Origin: Orobanche coerulescens
Lineage: Eukaryota > Streptophyta > Magnoliopsida > Lamiales > Orobanchaceae
Direction: 5' to 3'
Assembly: GCA_033398695.1 (NCBI GenBank)
Contig: CM065804.1
Coordinates: forward strand, 7,549,001 to 7,613,000
Length of the DNA stretch: 64,000 bases
Shown in pieces: positions 23,330 to 35,580 of this stretch (positions within the stretch are counted from its first letter, which is position 1; each line of letters begins with the position of its first letter). Under the pieces are notes generated by a model that had not been told where the DNA came from, ran no database searches, and was given only the letters and a program-made list of their open reading frames with translations. A program made the position numbers and the translations under genes.

Positions 23330-24714
23330 AAGATCTATTGTTTCTCTGAATATATCAAATCGATAATGATGCTCCAAAGTAACAAAACCACCTCTACCAA
23401 CTCGACCTCTACCTGAAGAACGATGGCCATTCATATCTGGGAAATCTATCTCATATTTTCCACAAAATTCTTCACTTCATCAAGAAACTGATCATATCCA
23501 CTTTCTTTATACTTTTGAATGAGTTCTTTTATGTTAGTAATTGCATCCATTCCATTGAGAATATCTTGACTCTTGTATTGCAAAATCCCACAAAGATCAT
23601 ATGTCACTTAAAGTAACTCAATCATAAAATGAAAGATAAATACAAACTCAAATGATGTCATTGTATCATATGTTCCATCGGTAGTAGCTCTCAAAGACAT
23701 GTTGCCTTTCTCACTAAGGATCACTTTCAGAACAAGAAGGATGAATTTAAACATTTTGTGCACACTGTGAAGAGATCTTAGATGAGAGCCCCATCGTGTA
23801 TCCCCTGGACGTTGTACACCTCCAATTTGAATTTTACCTTTTCCAGCTTCAAGTTCACTGCTGGAAATTAATTCTTCAAGATGTAAGGCTTGAGCATTTT
23901 GTAGTTGGTCATGACCCTTGGAAGAAGAATCCACCAAATTCACAATAACATTTACATGTGAAAAAAAATGCTCAATCAGTATAATGATTCTAGCTATGGC
24001 GACTAAAACCAACTGTAATCGATGAGCAAAACGATACACATAATAACCATATGGACACTCTTGTGGAAACAGAGCTTGTAAACCATTCCACTCTCCTCGA
24101 ATAGTGCTAGCTCCATCATAACCTTGTCCCCGAATGTTTGAAATGATAAGATTATTACGATAAAAAATTGGAAAAATCTCATCTTTTAAAGTAACAGACT
24201 TAGTATCTTCCATATGTACTATATCACAGACTTAGTATCTTTCAAAGTAATAGACTTATGCGACGAATTCAAACATTTCCTTCATGACTCAAAAAAGAGC
24301 ATTTATCACCGTTGCTTACTTTTTCTAATTTTGAAATCTATCCACATTAAATGCATTAGTCCATGGATGTGCCGATGGCTTGACGAAACGAAAACAATTA
24401 AGATAATATGCAGCATTTTTTGTAGGCGAATATTCCAACCTATCAAAAAATTTCTTATACCAAGCTCGTAGAAACTTTCTACGATTCTTATCCACATAAT
24501 CCGAGGATTTGTCTGTAATCCCTTGATAAAGACACATAATTTAATAAGCACATCTAATCTCATCTCTCTTATCAACCGGATAACTCCATATAGACATACG
24601 CAATCGAGGATCTCGTTCAATATGAAAATCATTAGAATTGAGATCAAGCTTTTGTACCTCTTTTTTGAGAAGACTACTCAACAATATTTGTTGGTGGATT
24701 TGGAATTTCATAAG
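23330..24714 (-). pseudogene. hAT transposase pseudogene, N-terminal and central parts
   Basis: Reading on the minus strand, the TTF-type zinc-finger region comes first (near 24640-24310: SIWSYPVDKRDE, then LEYSPTKNAAYYLNCF and AFNVDRF). It is followed after a large deletion by the catalytic-region block 24213-23608 (IRGQGYDGASTIRGEWNGLQ, then YRFAHRLQLVLVAIAR and GGVQRPGDTRWGSHLRSL). 23600-23330 continues with DILNGMDAITNIKELIQKY. Stops and frame changes are frequent, and the DUF4371-like middle is mostly missing. This is a class II transposase that would cut and paste its own DNA. Flanking hAT ends were not found. Confidence 0.75.
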
Positions 24715-24717
24715 TAA

Positions 24718-25317
24718 GGCCCTGTTCTTTTGGACTTATTTATCAGTTTTTCAGTTTAGTTCAGTTTTGGTCCATTCAATTCGGCCTGAGTCAGTCAGTC
24801 CATTCGATTCGGCCTAATTCAGTCATCGATTCGATTCGATTCAGTCCATTCGATTGATTCGATTCTTCTTATTATTATTATTGTTCTTATAATTGTTAAT
24901 TTGTATTAATATTAATAATAATCTTGGTTATTATTATTGTTATTATTACTAATGATATTTACTATTATTAATAATAACATTTATTATTATCGTTGTTGTT
25001 GTTGATTACTATTATTATTATGTATCATTAGTATCATTGTTATTATTATTATTATTATAGTTATTATCGTTATTGTTATTAATATCATTGATATTATTAT
25101 AGTACAATAATGTGGTATTAGTAATAATAGGCATTTTAAGAAGAAGGTATTTACAAGAATAATCAGCGATCCTAAGAATAATCAGTTGACACTGTCCACT
25201 GCTAGTGAGAATCAAAAGTCATCGGTAGTCATGAGAATGCTCAAGATCATATTATTACATCAAAGATTATATTATAAAATATCAAAAAATTAAAAACCCT
25301 CAAAAGAACACCAGTCC
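24718..25317. mobile_element. Tourist-like MITE with TAA duplication
   Basis: The left end GGCCCTGTTCTTTTGGAC and the reverse complement of the right end, GGACTGGTGTTCTTTTGAGG, share the core GTTCTTTTG. Both ends are flanked by TAA (24715-24717, 25318-25320), the duplication expected of PIF/Harbinger-type elements. The 600-bp length fits a MITE. The terminal repeats are imperfect, so boundaries are tentative. Confidence 0.5.
24868..25110. repeat. ATT-rich microsatellite inside the MITE
   Basis: Low-complexity runs of ATT/AAT triplets with GTT interruptions. A 65-codon asparagine-rich frame across it is meaningless. Just upstream (24770-24860) there is a short GATTCGATTC-type repeat. Confidence 0.8.
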
Positions 25318-25765
25318 TAATCACTATTAAAAACCCTCATCATTTTTTCCACGTCATCTTCGTCGTCGTCTTCATGATCACTCTCCGTTCGATTTGCTTG
25401 CCAAATTTGTCTTGCTAAAGCATTTCGGACCTTGGGCATGGCTTCCTTACGATCATCTTCAAACATAAGTGAATCTGCTCTTCCTTGACCATTTACATCA
25501 TATTGTATAATTGGTATCCCAAATGTGTGCATTTTTATGAAATTATGTAGTGTGAAAGTGAATACAATAATTGACATTTGATACTTCTGTGACATTTGGG
25601 ATATATTTTTTAGCACCTTACACCTTTTGTTTAACTGACCAAATGCACATTTTACTTTCATCCTCAATGATGAATGTCGATGGTTGAAATATTTTACCAT
25701 TTCTCTAGGCGGGCCATGCTTATATTCCAGCATGTGGCATCTAACTCCCGGGCCGCTAAGAAATA
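25317..25765 (-). pseudogene. PIF/Harbinger transposase, C-terminal fragment
   Basis: The minus strand reads SGPGVRCHMLEYKHGPPREM, then FNHRHSSLRMKVKCAFGQL and FTLHNFI, the usual C-terminal block of DDE_Tnp_4 (ALP1-like) transposases. The position normally holding the catalytic Glu (xERxFG) reads VKCAFG, so it is catalytically dead as well as truncated. An acidic tail (DHEDDDEDDVEKMM) ends at a TAG that overlaps the MITE boundary. Upstream codons are interrupted by a stop near 25775. Confidence 0.7.
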
Positions 25766-25769
25766 CTTA

Positions 25770-27131
25770 GTTTGTGGTTTTGCTTATTTTTTAAACATTT
25801 TTGGTGTTTGTTATTTATCTTTGTTTGTTTTTATTTTGGATTTTTGGTGTTTTGAACTTGGTGTGTTTTAAGTATCATATACTTGGATGAAACTCGAAAG
25901 AATGAACTCTTATCTTGGATACCTCGGGATTTATTTTGTTATTTTGATATGCAAATCGAGGATAATTTGACGAGGAAAAATTGTAGAATAATCAAAAGGG
26001 TGTGAACTTGAATAAATAGTTTAATATCTTGGAAATATGAACAAATCTAACTTGTGAGCTTTTGAGCCTTCGTGCATCATTAAATATGCAAGTTTCATTG
26101 TCAAGTGTGTCATTCACGTTTTAAGACTCTAGAACTAGCCTTGGTATCTTATTCGAAACTACAAGCGTGCGTGCAAATTAGTGAAAGTGATTTTAGGCGA
26201 TTTTTTTGTTAGCCCTTCAAACCTTTTGGCCAACCCGACAATTATTAATTCCCTAGTTAGCCCAATTGAGCTTAAAGCCTATTTTTTGTTAGCCACATTA
26301 TGATATTTCCGTTCCATTATAAACTTGTGTCCCTATACTTTAGCTTATTAGAACAAATTGGCAAAAGAATGAAAAGGTGTGTGGAGGCGATTGGGAAGAT
26401 TATTGGTTCAATTGCGATGATTTATCAAAATAAATTTGAATGAAAAATAGTGTGATTATAATGACGACGTTGTCCACCACGTGAAAAGGCAAAAACAAAA
26501 AGTGTACAGAAAAAATTAAATGGAGCGATAAGGAGGAAATAAAATAAATGGAGCGATAAGGAGTAATAAGGTTGTGATTTTCACTTTCAAAAGCGCTTAT
26601 TGCGATTATATTAAAATCAAGGGGTTGAAGGAAGCAAATTCTAGAAAAAAAATCTCGAGCTTCTAATTAAGCGAAGTGATTATTGGATAGTTCTAATTTG
26701 CTCAAGTCAAGTCACTTTAGCCATACTTATCCTACCCCGACCAAAAAGCCTACATTACAACCAATAAAGTCCTTTTTGATTCACCAAATTTGCATGCACA
26801 AATAGTGGTAGAGATGTAGACGATTGGCAAGCTTGTGGAGATTCTTATTTCATTGAATGAGTTTTGAGCGTACACATATCCCTTTATACACTTTGACAGT
26901 GAGTGAATACACTTGACCGGTGCGGTTTATATTTTCCAAGTATTGATTATGATGTTAAGGAAGCACCCAGAGATTTGAATACTTTATAGAACTCGACTTA
27001 TTTATTACTTGAGGCGTATTGATGAATTTTCATAATGATCATTTGAGTTGTGTTGAGGGATGAGTTCCCTTAAGAGTGGTTATTTTGAAGTGCATTGCTC
27101 GGGACGATCAACGTTCAAGTTTGGGAGATTT
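25770..27131 (+). mobile_element. Athila-like element, 3' non-coding part
   Basis: A long non-coding stretch with the composition and phrases common in Athila 3' regions (GTTAGCCCTTCAAACC, CCCTAGTTAGCCCAATTGAG near 26200-26280). It ends in an AAGTTTGGGAGA-type polypurine tract (27116-27128) directly before an LTR start. No coding domain is seen. The left boundary against the Harbinger fragment is approximate. Confidence 0.55.
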
Positions 27132-27183
27132 TGGTAACACTCATTTTTACACATATTTTTACAAGGTTTTTTCGGATTTTAAG
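27132..27183 (+). repeat. Start of an Athila 3' LTR, cut by element A
   Basis: TGGTAACACTCATTTTTACA matches the start of the Athila LTR seen in reverse at 63587 (TGATAACACTC). After 52 bases it is interrupted by the LTR of element A. The rest of this LTR is not in the window. Confidence 0.65.
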
Positions 27184-29984
27184 TGTAACACCCCAAAAGG
27201 CGGCTGTTACAGTGCCGTGGATCCCCACACCGGGGCTCACCAGGCGATATCAAAATACAGATTAAATAAGTATTATTTTGTGATACCGAATCACAATAAT
27301 CAGTCATTACTCCGATTAGGAGTTTAATAGTATGGCCAACGGTCTTATGATACACAGGATCTGAATATACAAGTACAAACCATATGGAGATGGAATATAC
27401 TTCAAACACAACCAGACAACTGTAAATAAAGTGGAATTAAAATAACATTACACGGTTTGAAATAATAACCAGACAAAAAGACATGGGCCCCCCGAACTAG
27501 TATCCCTCGAACCCTTCGCCGTCACTGTGCTCTTTCCGTGCCTTGCCTTTGCCTCGACCTAAAATACAACACAAGTATTTCACCCAAAACACAGGGTCAG
27601 ATATAGATGATAAATGATTCTCCCGACATTATACAATCCACATATATTAGATCTCAAAGAAAACATTCCAACTACTGAACATACCCCTTGGGCGTATGAA
27701 CAATCAGTCCCAAATCATCGAACATATCCAATCATATATGGAATATGAACGATTAAACAGTATGGCTCAAGATGGACATCACAGTACGCCGATCCGGAAA
27801 TATGTACGTGTACATGTCCACCCTGTATACGGAATCCAGAATATACGTGTGACAATGTACCTAATTAGCCTCACGAACTACGTCTCGTCGTGTGCACAGT
27901 CCAATACGAAAAACATCCATGTATGACTATATAAGTGCCCAGCTAAAAATCCTACACAATGACCAATCGGTACGCAGATATGATTCCATAGATGTCACGA
28001 TACAACATGACAACGAATTCAACAAATTACATATCCGAGTAAGGATCAAGGGAAACTCACCGAAATGATAACGAGGACCAAACAAGATCAACGATTCAAA
28101 GTGACATACTTGGGAATGCAATCCCATGATGAAAAACGGAACAACGTCAAGGACAATATCAAATTACGAGTCACCAATTCATAAACATTTCATACACATG
28201 AAACGTATAATCATCACAAGAATCTAATCATCATTATAACCAAGCAAGATAACTTGACTCAATTCCATAAGCGAAAGATAGTCCTTCTCCAAATGATCAA
28301 ACGTGCGGTATCCTCGGTTAAACACTCAATCGAACAAGCAACCTTGAATGAAACGTAATTCATTCAATAACACATTCACATAATATTAATATCAATACGT
28401 AGGAAACGACGCCCGCAACCTACTCGAATAGTTTATTCCACCCTAATGAATACCTTAACGATTAATGAAAGGTTTCAATACATCTAATTCATCTTCCAAA
28501 ATCGGATTACCATACCAAAAGTGTCCTTTAATACTCTTGTCATTCTATGAACAAAACATCTTCAATTCACCAATAAAATTGGTTTAATCAAATTCTTATG
28601 TTCTACGACATCTACTATTATACAAGGATAGTCATAACGAATTCGATACTCAATCTACTATGGCATTATAATTCATTAATAGCATCACCTTTTTAAGATC
28701 ACTATCTATTTAGTATGATGATAAAAAACATTCTAAGTTATCAACACATTAGATTAATGAAAAGTTATTGTTGTAATTATCAAGATCCTTATATTCTTCA
28801 AAGACTTGTGAAGCTGAACCATAATGATTGTTAAAGCTTCTAAGATCTCTGAACAAGATCATCTAATCCTATATTTAGCATTATCAAGTTCTTCCCAAGG
28901 TAATTAAATACCTAAAATGGTGTTTCAACACTTTATGATATCAATTCTATTGGTTAAATCCAACTATGGTGAAGTTAACCGATTCAACGATGTTCTACTG
29001 AGCTAAATTCGTCCAGCAAGATGAGTATGATAATTACAACATGGTTAATATCATTATATCATCAAGAATACATCCATTTCAAACCCTCATTTATCATATT
29101 CATCAAGAAGTTTTTAAAAAATTGGATTAAAACTATGTTTTACTTGATTAATTTAACTCTAGGTGAAATATACTTCATCATTAACACCAACATACGAAAA
29201 GTACAGAGAAGAGATGCACACATACCTCCAGAAATAATGAACAACTCTCAACACTACAAGAAAGTACACTCCAAGCTCAAGAACACCTCCTAATCTTCAA
29301 GGTAATGAGCTCCACTCCAAGATTTAAGGCTTAAACACAAGTTGGAGGAGGTTGATATCAATTTGGGGGTGCAGAGGGATGATATATGGAGAGAAAATCG
29401 GTTTAGAGTTGTGAAGAAATGAAAAACAGGCTGGTCCTATAAATAGATTGTACAGGCTTAATGTACGCTATCAGGGAAACTTAGCGTACGTTAACACTCT
29501 TACATACGGTAACCGGTTAATGTTACGTACGTAAGCGGCTTACAGTGGCTACTGTCTTGAATCCGCAGGCCACTAGCGTACGCTATTAAAAGGGTGTTAC
29601 GTACGCTATTAAAGGTTGACTCTGACCAACACGACAGCTCAGACATCACACACATGCATGCCAACGGATAACAGGTTCACGTGCGGAAGTCAACTGATGT
29701 CAGATTCTCTCTTAGCGTACGCAATAGAGGAAGCATTACGTACGTTAAGACACAAGATTAACCTACGTTAATCCTGCTACGTAGCGTACGCTACACTGCC
29801 AGAAAAGGCTCAAAATTGCAACTCTCCCATAACATGAATCATCAAGTATGAAGTGGAATAACAACGATACGAAGCTCAGATCTATAACACCTCACATAAT
29901 ACTGAATGAAACAATCCACGATATTCAAATTACTCGAGTAATACAACGACAGATAAAAATGAAAAATTACAGTCGGATATTACA
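27184..29984 (-). repeat. 3' LTR of element A
   Basis: 2801 bp, starting TGTAACACCCCAAAAGGC and ending GGATATTACA. It differs from the other families through most of its length. Near its right side lie palindromes of the TAGCGTACGCTA type (29459-29793). I did not find the double hairpin here. Confidence 0.8.
29459..29793 (-). promoter_or_regulatory. Palindrome array in the A LTR (TAGCGTACGCTA type)
   Basis: Sites such as TAATGTACGCTA, TAGCGTACGTTA, TAGCGTACGCTA (29782-29793) and GTTACGTACGCTA. The central two bases are TA here, which makes the site a perfect palindrome. A TATTTATA sequence on the minus strand lies near 29440, beside the array. Confidence 0.5.
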
Positions 29985-30001
29985 TACTCCCCCCCTTAAA
30001 A
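29985..30001 (-). other. Polypurine tract of element A
   Basis: The minus strand reads AAGGGGGGGAGTA directly against the 3' LTR. Confidence 0.75.
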
Positions 30002-30019
30002 GGAGTTTCGTCCTCGAAA

Positions 30020-30661
30020 CTAAGGGGTAAATAATTCGGGATATCTCATTCGCATACTATCCTCGGTTTCCCACGTAGCCTCCTCGACTCCGTGTCGTGA
30101 CCACTGAACTTTCAGTAGTGGAATCGTCTTATTCCACAACTGTTTGATCGTCCTCTCGAGTATCTGCACAGGACGCTCCTCGTACGAATGATCCTCCGCT
30201 ATTTCGATCTCTTCGAACTGAAGTACATGGCTCGGGTCAGCAACATACTTCCTCAACTGGGAGACATGGAACACGTTGTGAATCCGACTCAAAGCCGGTG
30301 GCAAAGCCAGTCGATAGGCCAGATCACCCACATGCTCCATAATCTCAAACGGCCCAACGTACCTCGGGCTCAGCTTGCCCTTCTTCCTAAAACAAAAAAC
30401 ACCTCGGGTAGGAGACACCTTCATTAGCACATGGTCATCCACCTCGGACTCAAGCGGTCGTCGATGGTGGTCTGCGTAGGACTTCTGTCGACTTTGAGCC
30501 ATTAACAAACGACTCCTAATCAAAGTGATCTTCTCACGGGCTGCTAATAACATATCGGGTTCCGTACCCAGAGATTCTGACAGTTCGTCCCAACACAAAG
30601 GGGACTTACAGTGACGGCCATACAATGCCTCATACGGAGCCATCTGAATCGAAGCATGCCA
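30020..30661 (-). pseudogene. A: integrase C-terminus and chromodomain
   Basis: An open minus-strand stretch of 207 codons starting MAPYEALYGRHCKSPLCW. It carries the [19 protein letters not shown] block of the gypsy integrase C-terminus and ends in a chromodomain ([30 protein letters not shown]). Chromodomains of this type direct integration to particular chromatin. It is cut from the catalytic core by the inserted segment at 30662-30973, so no continuous integrase remains. Confidence 0.8.
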
Positions 30662-30973
30662 TGAGTCAAAGTCATAAAGTTGGAACGGTTAGTTTGACAA
30701 ATCATGCAATTGATATATTGTTAGCGCAGGCTACACCGCACACTAAATATGTGTACTTAATGTACGCAATGAAGAAGCTAACGTATGCTAAGGAAGAGAG
30801 ACAGTAGCCACTGGACTGAAGCTACAAGCGATAGCGCACGCTAAGTCATGAAGTCTAGCGCACGCTAATAAGAGCTGGAAGTAACGGCTAGTTTGTTGAA
30901 GAAGGCTATAAATACCAAGTGAGTTGGTATTAATCCACACAACAACATTGAGCAAAGCATATATACTTGAGAT
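30662..30973 (+). repeat. LTR promoter fragment inserted in A integrase
   Basis: Compared with F, pol jumps from GAAGCATGCCA to ATTATAAGTGAATTC with about 310 foreign bases between. The insert holds TAGCGCACGCTA palindromes (about 30830-30868), a plus-strand TATA box (TATAAATA, 30907-30914) and an inverted repeat AATACCAA/TTGGTATT (30911-30931). It thus looks like the U3-TATA-leader part of an LTR in the direction opposite to A. No target duplication is visible, and about 6 bases of pol were lost. Confidence 0.6.
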
Positions 30974-31800
30974 ATTATAAGTGAATTCTACCAAAGGTAG
31001 CTGGGTTTCCCAATCGTCTTTCCAATCAAGAGCACATGCCCTCAACATGTCCTCTAGGGTTTGGATAGTTCTCTCAGACTCACCATCGGTCTGCGGATGA
31101 AAAGTCGTACTGAAATTCAACTGCGTGCCCATCGCACGATGAACTGCCTTCCAGAAGTGCGATACGAATCGCCCGTCACGATCCGATACAATACTCTTGG
31201 GGGTACCATGTAACCTCACAATTTCCTTAATAAAAAGCTGGGCCAGTCTCTCGGGACCCCATGTGTCCTTAATCTCCAAGAAGTGGGCTGATTTGGTCAG
31301 CCGGTCCACAATCACCCAAATCGTGTTCATTCCTCGACGACTCGTCGGTAAGCTAGTGATAAAATCCATCGATATGTACTCCCATTTCCACTCAAGAATC
31401 GAGAGCGGTTTCAGCATTCCTGCGGGTCGCTGGTGCTCAATCTTAACTTGTTGACAGGTTAAACATCTCGAGAAGAATTCGGCAATCTCACGCTTCATAT
31501 TTCCCCACCAATAATATTGTTTCAAATCCTTATACATCTTACTAGACCTCGGGTGAATAGAATACGGGGTAGCATGGGTTTCTCTCATGATAGAGTTCCT
31601 CAACTCCTCGTCTGCTGGTACACACGCTCGATTCCTGAAACGTATCAATCCGTCCTCGTGGATCACAAATTCAGGAGCTTTCCCTTGAGTGATTTCGTCC
31701 CGAACTCGAGATAGGAATGGGTCCGTAACTTGTTTCGATCTGATTATATCATCAAGAGACGAAGAAATCTCAAGTGTGCACAGTTGTACCTGAATACGCT
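30974..31800 (-). pseudogene. A: integrase zinc domain and catalytic core
   Basis: The minus-strand frame contains [20 protein letters not shown] and CLTCQQVK (HHCC zinc domain), then [26 protein letters not shown] and TDGESERTIQTLE (DD35E). The triad is complete. The frame then runs into the inserted segment after [13 protein letters not shown] in the linker (about 31803) replaces the Trp of EVWLQ found in B, a G to A change. Confidence 0.8.
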
Positions 31801-32336
31801 GTAATCAAACTTCAATCTTTGGCCTCAAAAGCTCCAGCTGCAATTCCCTTTGAGCTGTCAAGCGGCTAAGCATCTGCTCCTGCACTGTCTTATGGCTCAA
31901 GGCATCGGCAACCATATTTGCCTTGCCCGGATGATAAAGGATTTCGATATCATAATCTTTGATCAATTCTAGCCACCTTCTCTCTCTCATGTTCAACTCC
32001 TTCTAAGTAAAAATGTACTTCAGGCTCTTGTGATCAGTAAAGATCTGGCAGGTAACTCCGTATAGATAGTGACGCCAAATTTTCAAAGCAAACACCACGG
32101 CTGCTAACTCCAAGTCATGGGTTGGATAGTTAACTTCATAGGGTCGCAATTGTCTCGATGCATAGGCAATCACTTTCCCTTCCTGCATTAGTACACAACC
32201 AAGGCCCACTATATACTACGAATCCTTCCATTCCTTTTGGTAGAACCAAGACAGGTGCTGAAATCAATCGACTCTTGAGCTCATCAAAACTTTGCTGACA
32301 TGCTTCTGACCACAAATACTTCTTATCCTTCCTCAC
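31801..32336 (-). pseudogene. A: RNase H domain, frameshifted
   Basis: [25 protein letters not shown] and NMVADALSHKT give Glu, Asp and Asp. The first-Asp segment is broken: relative to B (47480-47500), 14 bases between AAGGCCC and ACTATATAC are missing, so the [10 protein letters not shown] segment is out of frame. TAA replaces Gln in YIFTQKEL near 32005, and the Q of RQRR is changed. Confidence 0.8.
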
Positions 32337-33070
32337 TGGTTAGTCATCGGTTGTGCAATTTTGGAAAATCCTTCCACGAACCGTTGGTAGTAACCTGCTA
32401 GGCCAAGGAAACTACGAAGTTCCTTCACGTTCTTCGGGGGTATCCAGTCTCGAATGGCTTCTGTCTTCTGTGGGTCCACTCTCACTCCTTCGGCTGATAT
32501 CACATGCCCAAGAAAGATAACCTCAGGCATCCAGAATTCACATTTAGAAAACTTCCCATAAAGTTGTTCCCGCCTCCACGCATCGAGAACTTGGTGGAGG
32601 TGACGTTCATGCTCTTCATGGTCACGAGAGTAAATCAGAATGTCGTCAATTAAAACGACTACAAAGCGGTCTAGATAGTTAATAAAAACCCGATCCATCA
32701 ACTCCATAAATACAGTTGGTGCATTTGTTAATCCAAATGGCATCACCACGAACTCATAATGTCCATAGCGAGTACGAAAGGCCGTCTTCGAAATTTCGGA
32801 CTCTTGAATCCTCAACTGATGATAACTGGACCTCAAGTCGATCTTAGAAAACACAGCAGCTCCCTGAAGTTGGTCCAATAAGTCATCAATACGAGGCAAA
32901 GGATATTTGTTTTTGATGGTTACCCTGTTCAGCTCACAGGAATCAATACATAAACGCAGAGATCCGTCTTTCTTTCGTACAAATAATACTGGTGCTCCCC
33001 AAGGGGGCGCACTAGGTCGAATATAGCCCTTTTCAGTCAACTCCTCAAGCTGGTTCTTCAACTCCTGCAT
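32333..33070 (-). pseudogene. A: reverse transcriptase domain
   Basis: 245 open codons on the minus strand. [51 protein letters not shown] and [19 protein letters not shown] (catalytic Asp-Asp) appear in order, then [17 protein letters not shown] and [14 protein letters not shown]. This is nearly a full RT palm. Flanking stops and the broken RNase H leave it non-functional as a polyprotein. Confidence 0.85.
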
Positions 33071-33129
33071 CTCGATTAGAGCCTACGATACGGTGCTTTT
33101 GAAAGCGGGGACGTACCTGGCTCTAACTC

Positions 33130-33660
33130 AATAATAAACTCCATGTCACGATGTGGAGGTAAGCGTGGCAACTCGTCTGGAAATACGTCTGGGTAGTCTC
33201 GGACTACCGGAATGTCGGTTAATTCGACTGGTTGATCTGTTGTTTTGGTCATGTAGCACCAATAACATACACCCTTGATTAAGCAGTTTCACTGCTTTCA
33301 TAGTGCTGATGACTCCCGGAACGGCTGGGATTATCACCTCGAAAAATACACTCGAAACCATCATCAGAAGTGATGGTTACCATCTGCTTGCGGACACTAA
33401 GTATGGCATCATGACGATTCATCCAATCGATACCCAAGATTATATCATCCTTAGGTAAATCGACTACAATCAGATTTGACAACCATTCACGGTCGTTCAT
33501 GCGAATCGGACAGTCCTGGACTTCACGATTCCCAATAATTCTTCTGCCATCGGGTAGACCAATCACAATAAGGCTCACAATTGATAACATGGTCTAGAGT
33601 CAAACAACTTAAACAAGAAGTAGATATAAAGGAGTGTGAAGCGCCGGTATCAAAAAGAAC
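33130..33660 (-). pseudogene. A: protease domain and RT linker
   Basis: VLFDTGASHSFIS near 33640-33660 carries the catalytic Asp-Thr-Gly. GLPDGRRIIGNREVQ, NLIVVDLPKDDIILGIDW and MNRHDAI follow in a second frame, then IFRGDNPSRSG and MKAVKLLNQG. At least one frame change (near 33560-33590) splits the domain. Confidence 0.8.
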
Positions 33661-34916
33661 ACACACCGGCTGAGAGTGGATCCCGAGTATACCTGCAATC
33701 ATGCTCGCCTCGGGGTCGTCAGCTTTCTTCATTTCGTAGATCCTGGGTTTTGCGGCTCCTGCACCATGTGTACCACTTTGATTCCCACGACCCATTCCCA
33801 TATTTGCCGTCGTAGTCTGATAAGAAGCGGACGGAGGCACACGATCCTGGACAACAAACTGATTTGGAGCATGAGACGCTAGTGGTTCACGTCCAGGTCC
33901 ATTCTGCAAAGCACGATGTCCATTCTTCCCACAAGTATGGCATGCGACGGCCGGCTTTGGGCATTTGTAGCTGACGTGTCCCTGGTCTCCGCAGTTATAG
34001 CACACAACAGATGAAGGGACCGCTCGAGAGTGCGATTCGGCTGGCTTCGACGCCATGGGTGGTCGATCGGAAGAGTTTGGAAATGACTGGGGCTTCCTGA
34101 ATGTCCCCCGATTACTCTCAGTCTGGTGCTGGTTCCGAGATATTTTGTTGTTGGGCTGTGGTTGCTTCTTAGAAATCTCCTTCGCGGTGAGTTCGTATTC
34201 CAGAGCTTTCTCGATGAACTCTGGCAGGGTCGTACAGTGGTGATTCAACCGTTGCATTCTCATTCGGGGTTTAAGCCTCTTGAGAAAATGTTTAATTTTA
34301 TCAGCCTCCGTTTGAACAATCGACGAGGCAAAAGGGAGAAGTGCCTGAAATTTCTCGGCGACAGATAGTACATCATCATCCTCGGATGGGTCCGGGTTTA
34401 GCAATTCCGACAGCTTGGCCTCACGGAGTGGCCCTGGATAGTAACGATCTAGCATGAGGTTTTTAAATTCCTCCCGAGTATAAGCACCATCAACGGGCCT
34501 CACTGAAAGCCACTAAGTGTGAGCGCCCTTGCTAAGATAGTAAGCTGCTACGGAGGCGCGATTCTCCTCTGGGCAGTCCACCATCTCAAATAATTTCTCA
34601 AAATGCTCGATACAATGCATAATGTCAGCAGGCTCAGAGGAGCCTTCAAATGTCGGAGGTTGCTGGTGAGAGATGTCGCTGATGATCCGACTCACGGGTC
34701 CGCCGAGAACAGGAGGTGGAGGATGAGGCCCATGTTGCTGACCAGTAGTGGCCCTCTGCATAGATTCCATTAATTGACCCATCTGGGTCATCTGGGTCAT
34801 CATGCCCTGCATCACGATGTAAGGATCGACACGCGCATCCTCACGCACACTGTGGTGTGATTGGTCCCTAGAAGGCGAACCACTGTCTGCGAAACTATGA
34901 TCCACATTCGCGCGTC
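33661..34916 (-). pseudogene. A: gag, main part
   Basis: Minus strand from 34916 downward: MMTQMTQMGQLMESMQRA, then PPTFEGSSEPADIMHCIEHF, FEMVDCPEENRASVAAYYLS, a stop near 34515, and PLREAKLSELLNPDPSEDD. Two zinc knuckles, CYNCGDQGHVSYKC and CHTCGKNGHR, lie near 33930-34010. Gag packages the RNA. It is cut at its N-terminal end by element F, and 28 codons of its start lie at 44440-44513. Confidence 0.8.
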
Positions 34917-34921
34917 TGTTG
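34917..34921. repeat. Target-site duplication TGTTG, left of F
   Basis: TGTTG precedes the F LTR start TGTAATACCC and is repeated at 44435-44439. Confidence 0.85.
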
Positions 34922-35394
34922 TGTAATACCCCGAGATATTCGGAATAATTACAGCGCCGTAAACCCTTTAGATAAGGATTTACAAGGCTATTTTTAGAAG
35001 AAGTGTAAAAACAATACAATCGAACAACTGAAGTTCAAATACAGATTTGGTTCAACCAATCAAATAAGTTAACTAATACAACCATATCGAATTGACTTTA
35101 TTACAACAGACGTACTCGAGTACTAAACGAACCAAGAAGACCAAACACAATAACACCAATCACATCACTGAGCCATCTCATCGTCACAGCCGATCGTAGT
35201 TGCTTTCCCGCTCCTCGGCTACCTGAACATCAAAACAATGTCCACCCCCGAAGGGGTTAGCAAAACAATGCTAGTACAAGTATCATCATACAATAAATCA
35301 TCAATACATCACAAAACATGCAAAACGGACTTCCGCCACCGGAATCCAACGATGCGAATCCTCACGATTCCATCAACACAATATATGGTAATCA

Positions 35395-35580
35395 GCGATC
35401 CGGCGCCAAAGATAGATCCCCATGATGATCCCGTCGGACCAACGCATGGTGGAAAACACTGTCCAGCCGATCCGGCGCCCTCAAGATAGATCCCCATGAT
35501 GATCCGTCGGACCAACGCATGGTGGACATTCGATCCAGCGCCCTCAGCATAGATCCTCATGACCCCCCCTCGGATCATTT
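35395..35580 (-). repeat. Minisatellite in the F 3' LTR
   Basis: About two and a half units of 70-75 bp, each with AGATCCCCATGATGATCC, GTCGGACCAACGCATGGTGG and GATCC..GCGCC. The F 5' LTR has the same block at 42575-42760 with small gaps. The G LTR has a related repeat in the same relative place. Confidence 0.7.

Noticed and set aside
25018..25215. Asparagine-rich 65-codon protein
   Set aside because: Translation of an ATT microsatellite.
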